Assembly (NCBI RefSeq): GCF_002217355.1
Contig: NZ_MUHA01000027.1
Coordinates: forward strand, 135,244-171,833
Source of the DNA: Flavobacterium oncorhynchi
GTDB lineage: Bacteria; Bacteroidota; Bacteroidia; Flavobacteriales; Flavobacteriaceae
Length of the DNA stretch: 36,590 bases
Direction: 5' to 3'
Part shown: positions 22,062 through 30,890 of the stretch, piece by piece
Numbering within the stretch: the stretch's first letter is position 1
Layout of the letters: each line of letters begins with the position of its first letter
Notes under the pieces: model-generated
What the model saw: only the letters and a program-made list of their open reading frames with translations
Databases searched by the model: none
Told to the model about the DNA's origin: nothing
Translations under genes and position numbers: made by a program

Positions 22062-23106
22062 CATACTTATTTTACTTCTTTTGATTCCTTTTTTAGGTTT
22101 TTCAAATGATGATGCATATATCTCAAAGCAAAAAAACATAAAAAAAACATATATCGTAAACTCAAATGCGGGTATCGATATTGATAACAAATACGGAAAT
22201 ATTTCTGTCTCAACTTGGGATGAAGATAAAATAGATCTTGATATAATCATAAAAGTTACTGGACCAAGTGAGAATTGGGTTAACGAAAAACTAAACAGTA
22301 TTGATGTTAATATTACTGCACTTAAGTCGTTGGTTTCGGCCGTTACTACTATTGGTAATTCGTCGCTGAAAAGTAAAGGAAGTAATAATTTTTTTGAAAT
22401 TAATTATGTTATCAAGATTCCAAAAAACGGCTCTGCAAAACTTCTTAATAAATACGGAGATATTACAACTGAAAATATTTATGGCCCTGCAGATATTGCC
22501 TGTAAATATGGTAAAATTTCCTTAGGAAAGTTAAACAATTCAAGCAATAACGTAAAAATAGAATATTGTCAAAATTCAGCTATTGATTATATCAAAAACG
22601 GAAATATTATAGCAAGGTACTCTGGATTAAAAATTAACGAATCTGGTAATCTGAATTTAGATACTAATTATACAGATTTAGTTATTCTAGAAGGACAAAA
22701 CATAAAATACAATTGTAATTATGGGACTTTTAAATTTCAGAAAATAAACTCCTTTACAGGCTCAGGAAATTATCTTACCATTTCTATCGCTGAAATTTCG
22801 AACAGTGTAAATTTAGATACAAAATATAGTAAAATCAATATTTCTAACGTAACCAGTAAGGCTAATAACGTTAATATAAACTCTGGTTATTCTGATGTTT
22901 ATATGGGTTATGATATGAATTATTCTTTTGATTTTGATATTAATACAAGATACGGAGGCATTAAAAGTGACAATTCTCTAGATGTTTTGATTAATGAAAC
23001 TAAAAATACTAGTAAAAGAATCAGCGGGTTTAATAAAAAGAAAGGTCAAAATAAGGTTACTATTAATTCTAATTACGGAAACGTAACGTTAAACAAAAAA
23101 CAATAA
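22045..23106 (+). CDS. Secreted DUF4097-like repeat protein
   Basis: 353 residues with a signal peptide (1 to about 20, LLLIPFLGFSND). The rest is made of short beta-rich repeats with a recurring (K/R)YGxI or NYG pattern: NKYGNISV, NKYGDITT, CKYGKISL, NYGTFKF, TKYSKINI, TRYGGIKS and NYGNVTL. This is typical of the DUF4097 putative-adhesin type of beta-solenoid. The protein has no membrane anchor. It overlaps the preceding putative anti-sigma gene by 17 bases, so the two are translationally linked. Location is probably periplasmic or outer membrane. Function is unproven; family assignment is by repeat pattern. Confidence 0.75.
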   Translation: MKKQYNILILLLLIPFLGFSNDDAYISKQKNIKKTYIVNSNAGIDIDNKYGNISVSTWDEDKIDLDIIIKVTGPSENWVNEKLNSIDVNITALKSLVSAVTTIGNSSLKSKGSNNFFEINYVIKIPKNGSAKLLNKYGDITTENIYGPADIACKYGKISLGKLNNSSNNVKIEYCQNSAIDYIKNGNIIARYSGLKINESGNLNLDTNYTDLVILEGQNIKYNCNYGTFKFQKINSFTGSGNYLTISIAEISNSVNLDTKYSKINISNVTSKANNVNINSGYSDVYMGYDMNYSFDFDINTRYGGIKSDNSLDVLINETKNTSKRISGFNKKKGQNKVTINSNYGNVTLNKKQ

Positions 23107-23125
23107 TCATAAAAAATTTAAAGAA

Positions 23126-23851
23126 ATGAAAAAATTATCTCTATTAGTAGTTTGTGGTGCATTCTTAATTGGTTTTATGGCTAATGCGCAATCAGAAAAA
23201 ATAAACGGAAACGGTAAAGTTGTTACTGAAACAAGATCAACAGCCGGCTATGATGCAATAAAAATTGCAGGCTCTTTTGATGTTGATTTAGTTGCTGGAA
23301 AAGAAGGAAAAATTATCATTAAGGGTGAAGAAAATATTCTATCTGCAATCGTAGTTGAAGTTGAAGAAAATACTTTAAAAATTTATACAAAGAAAAATAC
23401 TAACATCCGTTCAAGCATAGGTAAAAAAGTTGAAGTAACAATTCCGTTTGAAAAAATATCGGAGCTGACTCTTTCAGGTTCTGGAAATATTAAATCAAAA
23501 GATATCATCAAAAACGATTCGTTTTTAGCGAAACTTTCAGGATCAGGAAATTTTAGTTTAGCGGTTGATTCCAATTCTTTTGAATTGAACTTAAGCGGAT
23601 CAGGAAATGTAAATTTAAAAGGAAATGCTGCTAACTTTACTACAAAACTTTCGGGATCAGGCGACATCGACGCCAGTGCTTTAAAATCTAAAAATGTAGT
23701 GGTTAATGTTTCGGGTTCTGGAGACAGTAAAGTAAATTGCAGTGAAACTTTGACTGCTCGAGTTTCTGGTTCAGGTGATATTAAATACAGTGGAAATCCT
23801 GAAAAACGTGATGTAAAAGTTTCTGGATCAGGAAATATTTCAAAAGTCTAA
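23126..23851 (+). CDS. Secreted head-GIN / DUF2807 protein
   Basis: 241 residues: a signal peptide (1 to about 21, GFMANAQ), then the DUF2807 (putative auto-transporter adhesin, head-GIN) domain, starting with the FDVDLVAGKEGKIIIKGEENI stretch. Seven SGSG(N/D) turns occur about every 20 residues from the middle to the C-terminus (LSGSGNIKSKD through VSGSGNISKV), the regular ladder of a parallel beta-helix. No C-terminal barrel is present, so it is not itself an autotransporter. It ends the ECF operon, 19 bases after the DUF4097-like gene. It is probably an envelope-associated structural protein. Confidence 0.88.
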   Translation: MKKLSLLVVCGAFLIGFMANAQSEKINGNGKVVTETRSTAGYDAIKIAGSFDVDLVAGKEGKIIIKGEENILSAIVVEVEENTLKIYTKKNTNIRSSIGKKVEVTIPFEKISELTLSGSGNIKSKDIIKNDSFLAKLSGSGNFSLAVDSNSFELNLSGSGNVNLKGNAANFTTKLSGSGDIDASALKSKNVVVNVSGSGDSKVNCSETLTARVSGSGDIKYSGNPEKRDVKVSGSGNISKV

Positions 23852-23858
23852 TACAATG

Positions 23859-23914
23859 AATGTCACGAATTTTTATTCATCATCAATCAATAACAAATTC
23901 TAATTCGTGACATT
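23859..23914. repeat. Long inverted repeat AATGTCACGAATT
   Basis: Thirteen-base arms at 23859-23871 and 23902-23914 surround a 30-base AT-rich loop, directly after the DUF2807 stop. It may be a dispersed repeat or part of the 3' end structure. Confidence 0.55.
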
Positions 23915-23923
23915 TAAAAATTT

Positions 23924-23957
23924 AAAAGGCGTTTTATTAATTTAAAACGTCTTTTTT
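23924..23957 (+). terminator. Terminator of the ECF operon
   Basis: A 13-bp stem (23924-23936 with 23943-23955, one G-U pair on the + strand) with a 6-base loop and a T-run at the end. It overlaps the last codons of the convergent transporter gene. Confidence 0.75.
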
Positions 23958-25256
23958 ATGCACTCTTCTTAATAAGAAAATCGAAGTAACAAAGAAAACT
24001 GCCAAAATAACAATTGCCGCACGAGGACTTCCTGTAATTTGATCGATAATTCCGTAAACACACATTCCTATTACAATTCCAATTTTTTCAGCAACATCAT
24101 AAAAACTAAAAAACGAAGCTGTATCTTCTGTTTCTGGCAAGAGCTTTGAATAGGTAGAACGTGACAAAGCCTGAATTCCGCCCATAACAAATCCGGCAAC
24201 TGTTGCCATAACATAAAAATGCATTGGCAATATTATGAAATAAGCCAAAGCGCAGAAAGCTGCCCAAATGGCATTAATAAAAATCAGCGTTGGAATATTT
24301 CCAAATTTTTCTGAAGCTCTCGAAGTTAAAACTGCACCCACAACAGCTACCAGCTGAATTATCAAAATACAAATTATTAAACCAATAGTACTTTCTTCTT
24401 TTGACGACCATTGAATTTCCTGTGCTCCAAAATAAGTTGCAACCAGCATTACAGTCTGTACAGCCATACTTGAAACAAAAAAACCACCTAAATAACGTCG
24501 CAAAGGGACATTTTCATTCAGTAAACCCCAAACCTTTTTCAATTCTTTGAAGCCATTAAAAACAACAGATTTTGTTAGTTTCTCACCCTTTTCTTTTCTT
24601 CCTTTTGGCAAATAATAATACGTATACTGACTAAATAATATCCACCAAACTCCTACCATGATAAAAGAGTAACGCATCGCTTTCATTGCTGGTTCTGGAC
24701 CAGAAATATTAAACCATTCTGGCTTCATAATCATCGCTAAATTGATAACCAATAAAATAACGCTTCCAATGTAACCTAAAGAATATCCTTTTGCGCTGAT
24801 TCTATCTTGTTGTTCTTCAAAAGCAATATCTGGTAAATAGGAATTGTAAAAAACTAAACTTCCCCAATATCCTAATAATCCAAAGAAGTAAAATGCCAAT
24901 CCGATATAAATATCTGTTAATTCAAACCAATACAATCCCATGCAGGATAATGCTCCTAAGTAACAGAAAAATTTCATAAAGGATTTTTTATTTCCTACAT
25001 AATCTGCAATACCTGATAATAGAGGTGAAATAAAAGAAACAACTAAAAATGCTGCAGCGGTAATAAAACTAATTAATGCAGAATTCTTTAAATGAAGTCC
25101 AAAAACATCAATGTAATGATCTCGTTTTGAAAATAATGCTTCATAAAAAATAGGAAATACAGCCGAAGCAATTGTAAGCGTATAAACTGAATTTGCCCAA
25201 TCGTAAAATGCCCAGGCGTTTAATAATTTTTTATCACCTTTTTTTAATTCTTTCAT
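23937..25256 (-). CDS. UMF1-type MFS transporter (ATG22-like family)
   Basis: 439 residues with about twelve hydrophobic segments. The N-terminal KLLNAWAFYDWANSVYTLTI motif is the signature of the UMF1/ATG22 family of MFS proteins. Later blocks, such as YNSYLPDIAFEEQQDRIS and GGIQALSRSTYSKLLPE, are also typical. Homologues in fungi export amino acids from the vacuole; the bacterial substrate is unknown. ATG start. The 180-base gap to the M48 gene holds that gene's terminator, so the two are separately transcribed. Confidence 0.88.
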   Translation of the reverse strand: MKELKKGDKKLLNAWAFYDWANSVYTLTIASAVFPIFYEALFSKRDHYIDVFGLHLKNSALISFITAAAFLVVSFISPLLSGIADYVGNKKSFMKFFCYLGALSCMGLYWFELTDIYIGLAFYFFGLLGYWGSLVFYNSYLPDIAFEEQQDRISAKGYSLGYIGSVILLVINLAMIMKPEWFNISGPEPAMKAMRYSFIMVGVWWILFSQYTYYYLPKGRKEKGEKLTKSVVFNGFKELKKVWGLLNENVPLRRYLGGFFVSSMAVQTVMLVATYFGAQEIQWSSKEESTIGLIICILIIQLVAVVGAVLTSRASEKFGNIPTLIFINAIWAAFCALAYFIILPMHFYVMATVAGFVMGGIQALSRSTYSKLLPETEDTASFFSFYDVAEKIGIVIGMCVYGIIDQITGSPRAAIVILAVFFVTSIFLLRRVHKKDVLN

Positions 25257-25382
25257 AGAAATGGTTTTGTTAACAGGCTACGAATTTATCTCTTTTTTAT
25301 GATAATCAAATAGAAATTCAATAAATCATGTATTAATAAATTATAAACAAGGCTATTTTGTAATGTCATCTATAAAAACAAA

Positions 25383-25410
25383 AAAGCCGTCCAAAAATCT
25401 GGACAGCTTT
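25383..25410 (-). terminator. Terminator of the M48 peptidase gene
   Basis: A 10-bp stem (25383-25392 with 25401-25410), perfect on the minus strand with one G-U pair, followed by T6. It lies 27 bases past the stop codon. Confidence 0.85.
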
Positions 25411-25436
25411 CAAATTATCTTTGTATTTCTTTGTTT

Positions 25437-26246
25437 TTATTTTATAACTCCAACTTTCAATGCAGTCGCTTTTGCTTCTGGAATTAATGCTTTTAAGTTG
25501 GCAATTCTAGTAGCATCAGAAGGGTGTGTACTCATAAATTCTGGTGTTCCGGATGCGCCTGATTTTGCCGACATTCTACTCCAAAATGCAATGGCATCAT
25601 CTGGATTATAACCTGCAATTGCCATTAAAGTAAGTCCAATTTTATCTGCTTCACTTTCGTTGCTTCTGCTAAACGGAAGCATTACTCCTACTTGCGAACC
25701 TACTCCATATGCTTGTGCAAAAATATCTCTTGTCGACTGCGATTTACCGCTTGTTGCTGCATCTAAAGCTGCTCCGCCTATTTGCTGTAATTGTGCCGCA
25801 CTCATTCTTTGTGCTCCATGATTAGCCAAAGCGTGTGAAACTTCGTGTCCCATTACAGTTGCCAAACCAGATTCATTTTGTGTAACTGGCAAAATTCCTG
25901 AATAAACTACAATTTTTCCTCCCGGCATACACCAAGCATTTACCTCTTTATTATCGACCAATTTATACTCCCATCGATAATCTTTTAAATATTGAGACTG
26001 TCCTAAAAAGGTTAAATATTTTTCAGCAGCAGCTTTTATTTTTATACCAACTTTCTCTACTAATTTTGCATCGGCTGTTCCTGTTATTACTTTATTTTCA
26101 GAAATAAACTGGCTGTATTGCTGAAATGAAGAGGGAAATAATTCGCTGTTTGAAACAAAATTTAAATTCTTTTTTCCTGTCACTGGATTGGTTGCACATC
26201 CAACAAAAAGAGCCACAGATAACCCTAGTAATAATTGCTTTTTCAT
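25437..26246 (-). CDS. M48-family lipoprotein metallopeptidase
   Basis: 269 residues from the chosen ATG. The N-terminus MKKQLLLGLSVALFVGC has a lipobox with Cys17 as lipid attachment site, so the protein is a periplasmic-facing lipoprotein. The zinc motif HEVSH is at residues 134-138, and the third ligand Glu is in the later SEADKIGL motif; both are the M48 hallmarks (LoiP/YcaL-type M48C layout). NPVTGKK after the lipobox is also common in the family. The expected role is envelope protein quality control. An upstream in-frame TTG at 26279 is rejected because it precedes the -7 promoter element and would bury the lipobox. Confidence 0.92.
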   Translation of the reverse strand: MKKQLLLGLSVALFVGCATNPVTGKKNLNFVSNSELFPSSFQQYSQFISENKVITGTADAKLVEKVGIKIKAAAEKYLTFLGQSQYLKDYRWEYKLVDNKEVNAWCMPGGKIVVYSGILPVTQNESGLATVMGHEVSHALANHGAQRMSAAQLQQIGGAALDAATSGKSQSTRDIFAQAYGVGSQVGVMLPFSRSNESEADKIGLTLMAIAGYNPDDAIAFWSRMSAKSGASGTPEFMSTHPSDATRIANLKALIPEAKATALKVGVIK

Positions 26247-26268
26247 GATTCTGATATTTTTCAACATA

Positions 26269-26276
26269 CAAAAATA
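26269..26276 (-). promoter_or_regulatory. -7 element of the M48 gene
   Basis: TATTTTTG on the minus strand, an exact TAnnTTTG match, 22 bases before the ATG at 26246. No clear -33 box. Confidence 0.5.
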
Positions 26277-26331
26277 CAATAATTATTAATTTCGATTTTA
26301 TATAATTATTGACTAATTTATCAGAATTAAC

Positions 26332-28731
26332 TTATTCTCCAATTATATGAAGTTCGCTAAAACCTTTTTCAACAATTAAAAACTGATTTACTTCAAAAGC
26401 AGTTTTATCAAATTGTATTTTTTCGTTGTCAATTTCAATCTCACTCACTTTAAATGGTAATCCAATCAAGTTGATTTTGTATTTGCTGTAAGGTGTATCA
26501 TATTTACCTTCTTTGTGAAGTTGAATAATTAGTTCTTTTTCTTTTCCTATTGTTCTAAAAGACAAAAAGCTGTAACGTCCTTTTTTATAATCATAACCAT
26601 CTTGCGCGTCTTCGTAAACTACTGATTTTTCCTTTCCGTTTTTATAATATACATCAAGTGTTAATTCGTCAAATTCTAATTCTCCAACATATTGCTGCAC
26701 TGGATATTTTGGAATTACGGCACCTGCTTTTACAAAAACTGGAATTTCATCAAATTTTGTATCAATCCACACTTCACGTCCTCCAACTGAAAATTCATTT
26801 GTCCAGTAATTATACCACTCTCCTCTCGGAATATACATACGTCTTCCTACTGCGTTTGGTTCAAGAATTGGGCAGACTAATATTTGATTTCCAAAGATGA
26901 ATTCGTCGTTTCGATAATGTGTCTGTGTATCATCTTGATCAAAATAAACTAATGGCTTCAACATTGGAATTCCTTCTTCGATATACTGCCAAAACATGGT
27001 ATATAAATACGGAAGTAATTGATAACGTAAGCTTACAAATTTTCTGGTAATATTAATCACTTCTTCATCAAAAGCCCAAGGTTCTTGATTACCGTGATCT
27101 CCTGAGGAATGTGTTCTGCAAAACGGATGAAATACGCCTAACTGAATCCAGCGTGCATAAAGCTCACCTGTTGGCTGCTCCGCAAAACCACCAATATCAG
27201 AACCTGTAAATCCCATTCCTGAAATTGACATTCTTTGTACCTGAATATTAGCAATCCATAAATGCTCCCAAGTTGCTACGTTATCTCCTGTCCAAGATGA
27301 TGTATAACGCTGTGCTCCTGAATAAGCTGATCTTGTAATAACAAATGGACGTTTAGGATAAGCAAAACGCTTTACACCATGATAGGTCGCTCTTGCCATT
27401 TGAGTTCCATAAATATTATGTGCTTTTCTATGACTGCAAGGGTTTCCGTCGTAAACATGGCGAACATCCATTGGAAATGTTTTATTAGGAACCTCCATAA
27501 CAGCTGGTTCGTTCATATCATTCCAAACTCCTTTTACTCCAATTTCGGCCACTAATTCCTTAAATAATCCTGCCCACCATTCTCTAACTGCTGGGTTTGT
27601 ATAATCTGGAAAATTGCATTCGCCCGGCCATACTTTTCCTTTCATATAAGGTCCGTCGGCTCTTTTACAGAAATAATCTTTCTCTAAAGCTTCTTTATAA
27701 ACCCAATAATCTTGATCAATTTTAATTCCGGGATCTATAATTACTACCGTTTTAAAACCATCTTCGGCTAATTCGGCAACCATTCTTTTTGGATCTGGAA
27801 AGTAATTTTTATTCCATGTAAAACATCGAAATCCTTCCATATAATCAATATCCAAATAAATGGCATCACACGGAATTTTAAGTTCTCTAAATTTTGACGT
27901 GATTTCTTTTACTTTACTTTCAGGATAATAACTCCATTTACATTGATGATATCCTAAAACCCAAAGCGGTGGAAGTTCTGGTTTACCTGTTAAATCTGTA
28001 TAATTGGTAACAACATCCTGCATTTGCGGCCCGTAAATGAAATAATAATTCATTTCACCACCTTCTGCCCAGAAACTGGTTACATTTCGTCTTTCCTGAC
28101 AAAAATCAAAGAAAGTTCTAAATGTATTGTCGAAGAAAATTCCATAGGATTGTTTGTTATGTAATCCTATATAAAAAGGAACTACTTTGTAAAGCGGATC
28201 TTGTTCTTTTTGATACGCATATTGGTCTGTTGCAAAATTCTCAACTCTTTTGCCTTTTAAATTCATTTGAGTTGCCTTGTCGCCAAGACCGTAAAAACAT
28301 TCACCATCTTTAGATGATTTACTCATTTTTACGATATTTCCTCCATATTCGTAGCTTTCTTCCCAATGAAAACCAAGCTCATCTTCAAGAATTAGAAAAT
28401 CGTTTAAATCGTAAATCGATAAACGAAGATCTGATTTTTGAATTTTACATTTTACTTTACTGGTTTTAATTTGAAAATAAGTTTCTTCTTCTGTCAGTTC
28501 AAGAAAATTATAACCATGAAGCTGGGATTTATCAATTGCATACGAAAAATCATTGCTGAAATACCCTTTTGTTGTAAAGCGAAATCGAATTAAACTATCT
28601 CTAAGAATAGTAACTTTTAGGATTACTTTATTATCTGTATTAAAAAAAATGGAATCGCCTTCGTGTTGAAAAGAGACAATTTTTGATGGATATAAATCGC
28701 CTTTGTATTCTAATGCCGTGTTTGTAATCAT
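26332..28731 (-). CDS. Glycoside hydrolase family 31, alpha-glucosidase type
   Basis: 799 residues without a signal peptide, hence cytoplasmic. The GH31 nucleophile motif GVWNDMNEP gives D405, and the acid/base is D483 in SWTGDNVATW. The N-terminal beta-sandwich (about 1-240), the catalytic barrel and the C-terminal beta domains have normal lengths. It should release glucose from alpha-glucan non-reducing ends. It follows glgB in the same direction after 201 bases, with a -7 element of its own (28771-28778), so it may be expressed apart from the glg genes. With no glycogen phosphorylase in the cluster, it may serve glycogen or maltodextrin breakdown. Exact linkage preference is not readable. 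Confidence 0.93.
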   Translation of the reverse strand: MITNTALEYKGDLYPSKIVSFQHEGDSIFFNTDNKVILKVTILRDSLIRFRFTTKGYFSNDFSYAIDKSQLHGYNFLELTEEETYFQIKTSKVKCKIQKSDLRLSIYDLNDFLILEDELGFHWEESYEYGGNIVKMSKSSKDGECFYGLGDKATQMNLKGKRVENFATDQYAYQKEQDPLYKVVPFYIGLHNKQSYGIFFDNTFRTFFDFCQERRNVTSFWAEGGEMNYYFIYGPQMQDVVTNYTDLTGKPELPPLWVLGYHQCKWSYYPESKVKEITSKFRELKIPCDAIYLDIDYMEGFRCFTWNKNYFPDPKRMVAELAEDGFKTVVIIDPGIKIDQDYWVYKEALEKDYFCKRADGPYMKGKVWPGECNFPDYTNPAVREWWAGLFKELVAEIGVKGVWNDMNEPAVMEVPNKTFPMDVRHVYDGNPCSHRKAHNIYGTQMARATYHGVKRFAYPKRPFVITRSAYSGAQRYTSSWTGDNVATWEHLWIANIQVQRMSISGMGFTGSDIGGFAEQPTGELYARWIQLGVFHPFCRTHSSGDHGNQEPWAFDEEVINITRKFVSLRYQLLPYLYTMFWQYIEEGIPMLKPLVYFDQDDTQTHYRNDEFIFGNQILVCPILEPNAVGRRMYIPRGEWYNYWTNEFSVGGREVWIDTKFDEIPVFVKAGAVIPKYPVQQYVGELEFDELTLDVYYKNGKEKSVVYEDAQDGYDYKKGRYSFLSFRTIGKEKELIIQLHKEGKYDTPYSKYKINLIGLPFKVSEIEIDNEKIQFDKTAFEVNQFLIVEKGFSELHIIGE

Positions 28732-28770
28732 ATCTCCAAATGAATTAATTATAAAACGTTAACGCTCTTT

Positions 28771-28778
28771 CAAACTTA
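28771..28778 (-). promoter_or_regulatory. -7 element of the GH31 gene
   Basis: TAAGTTTG on the minus strand, an exact TAnnTTTG match, 39 bases before the ATG. The palindrome AAAACGTTTT at 28823-28832, and a related AAAACGTTAACG at about 28753-28764, flank it. CG-centred palindromes like these are typical of LacI-family operators; that role is inference. Confidence 0.45.
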
Positions 28779-28932
28779 CAAAAAAAGTTTATAAAGCCCT
28801 ATGAATAAAAGGTTTATTCACGAAAACGTTTTTTCTGAATGGGTATTAGAATTCTCCTCCAAAAATCATCAATTTGATAATTTAAGAACGAAATACTAAT
28901 AAAATAGTTGTAAAAATTTATTTGTCTACTTT

Positions 28933-30837
28933 TTATACGAAAGAAAAAACAGTAATGCTTAAAGGAGGCAGAATTAATTCAACAGAAAATTCTCTTCCGT
29001 CATATGGCGTTGCTTCTGCTTTTAATACTTTAGAATTTCCAACATCGCTTCCTCCATAAACTGCAGCATCGCTGTTAAAAATTTCTTGTAATTTTCCTTT
29101 TTTTGGTACTCCGATTCTATAATTTTCTCTTACAATCTGTGTAAAATTAAGAACCACAATAACATTTTCATCAGGTTTATTACCTTTTCGGATATAAGAT
29201 AAAACCGCATTTTGATGATCTGAGTAATTTATCCACTCAAAGCCTTCGCCTGTAAACTGCTTTTCGTATAAAGCAGGATATGATTTATACAGCTGATTTA
29301 AATCTGTAATTAGTTTTTTTATTCCTGAATGAAAATCATATTGAAGCAGATGCCAGTCTAAACTATTCTCAAAATTCCACTCACTTGTTTGACCAAATTC
29401 TGCTCCCATAAACAATAATTTTGCTCCAGGATGTGTGAACATATATCCGTACAATAATCTCAAATTGGCAAATCGCTGCCATTCATCACCGGGCATTTTA
29501 TAGATAAGAGATTTTTTCCCGTAAACTACTTCGTCATGTGAAAACGGAAGCATGAAATTTTCGGTAAAAGCATACGTCATCGAGAAAGTCAAATCATTTT
29601 GATGGTATTTTCTGTAAACTATTTCTTTTTGAAAATATTCTAAAGTGTCATGCATCCAGCCCATCATCCATTTCATTCCAAAACCTAAACCACCTGTAAA
29701 AGTGGGTCTTGAAACCATCGGAAACGAAGTGCTTTCTTCGGCAATAGTTTGTACTCCATCAAAATTAGCATAAATTACTTCGTTGAACTCTTTTAGAAAA
29801 CTAATCGTATCCAGGTTTTCTCTTCCGCCAAAAATGTTAGGTTCCCACTCCCCATCTTCTCTTGAATAATCGAGATACAACATTGAAGCAACGGCATCAA
29901 CCCTTAAGCCATCGGCATGATAATTTTGAAGCCAAAAAACAGCATTACTAATCAAAAAGGCTCGAACTTCATTTCGCCCGTAATTAAAAACCAAACTTTT
30001 CCAATCAGGATGATATCCTTTTCGGCGATCTGGATGTTCGTACAAATGTGATCCGTCAAAAAAGCCTAAACCATGTGCATCATCTGGAAAATGTGAGGGA
30101 ACCCAATCTAAAATTACTCCAATTCCTTCTTGATGCAGTTTATCAACTAAAACCATAAAATCCTGTGGTTTACCAAAACGCGATGTTGGTGCAAAATATC
30201 CTGTTAACTGATATCCCCAAGAAGGATCATAAGGATACTCCATTATGGGCATGAACTCAACATGGGTAAAGCCAGTTTCTTTTACATATTTAACTAAATC
30301 ATCAGCAAGCTCCAAATAAGTTAAAAAACGGTTATTCTCGGCACGTTTCCATGAACCCAAATGCACTTCGTAAACAGAATAAGGTTTATCTAACGCGTTA
30401 TTCTGCTTACGATTCTGCATCCAGTTTTCGTCTTTCCATTTGTATTCCAAATCCCATACGACAGATGCCGTATGCGGCGGCTTCTCACAATACAACGCAA
30501 ATGGATCAGCTTTTTCAGTTACAATTCCTTCAATATTCGACTGGATTTTATATTTATAAAGAGCTCCTTTTGAAATTTCTGGAATGAAACCTTCCCAAAT
30601 ACCCGAGGAATCCCAGCGTACATTTAAAACATGTTCTCCCTGAGTCCAATAATTAAAATCCCCTACAACCGAAACTGTCTGTGCAGTTGGAGCCCAAACG
30701 GCAAAGTAAACTCCTTTTACTCCATTAACTTCAATTAAGTGAGCTCCCAGCTTTTCATATAATTTAAAATGCTTTCCAGCTTTGAATAAATCAATATCAA
30801 AATCAGTAAATAGAGAATGTGTAATTACTTTTGTCAT
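28933..30837 (-). CDS. glgB: 1,4-alpha-glucan branching enzyme
   Basis: 634 residues, the short (single CBM48) form of GlgB. The N-terminal CBM48 spans about 20-115 (VYFAVWAPTAQTVSVVGDFN). The GH13 barrel follows, with catalytic D314 (GLRVDAVASM), E367 (TIAEEST) and the transition-state Asp in FSHDEVV. It creates alpha-1,6 branches in glycogen. It lies 53 bases after glgC in the same direction and is presumably part of the glgA-glgC-glgB transcript. ATG start. Confidence 0.96.
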   Translation of the reverse strand: MTKVITHSLFTDFDIDLFKAGKHFKLYEKLGAHLIEVNGVKGVYFAVWAPTAQTVSVVGDFNYWTQGEHVLNVRWDSSGIWEGFIPEISKGALYKYKIQSNIEGIVTEKADPFALYCEKPPHTASVVWDLEYKWKDENWMQNRKQNNALDKPYSVYEVHLGSWKRAENNRFLTYLELADDLVKYVKETGFTHVEFMPIMEYPYDPSWGYQLTGYFAPTSRFGKPQDFMVLVDKLHQEGIGVILDWVPSHFPDDAHGLGFFDGSHLYEHPDRRKGYHPDWKSLVFNYGRNEVRAFLISNAVFWLQNYHADGLRVDAVASMLYLDYSREDGEWEPNIFGGRENLDTISFLKEFNEVIYANFDGVQTIAEESTSFPMVSRPTFTGGLGFGMKWMMGWMHDTLEYFQKEIVYRKYHQNDLTFSMTYAFTENFMLPFSHDEVVYGKKSLIYKMPGDEWQRFANLRLLYGYMFTHPGAKLLFMGAEFGQTSEWNFENSLDWHLLQYDFHSGIKKLITDLNQLYKSYPALYEKQFTGEGFEWINYSDHQNAVLSYIRKGNKPDENVIVVLNFTQIVRENYRIGVPKKGKLQEIFNSDAAVYGGSDVGNSKVLKAEATPYDGREFSVELILPPLSITVFSFV

Positions 30838-30890
30838 ATTTGTTTTTTAAGGCAATTGGAATTTATTTTTATTGGAAACTTATTTTTAAT

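Noticed and set aside
23460..23851. Regular spaced repeats as a CRISPR-like array
   Set aside because: The periodicity is the SGSG protein repeat in frame, with diverged codons, not conserved DNA repeats with unique spacers.
23126..23851. Type V autotransporter
   Set aside because: The DUF2807 protein has no C-terminal barrel or translocator; only the passenger-like beta-helix is present.
28732..28932. An extra small gene between glgB and GH31
   Set aside because: No frame of useful length with a start and plausible composition was found; the gap holds a promoter and palindromes.
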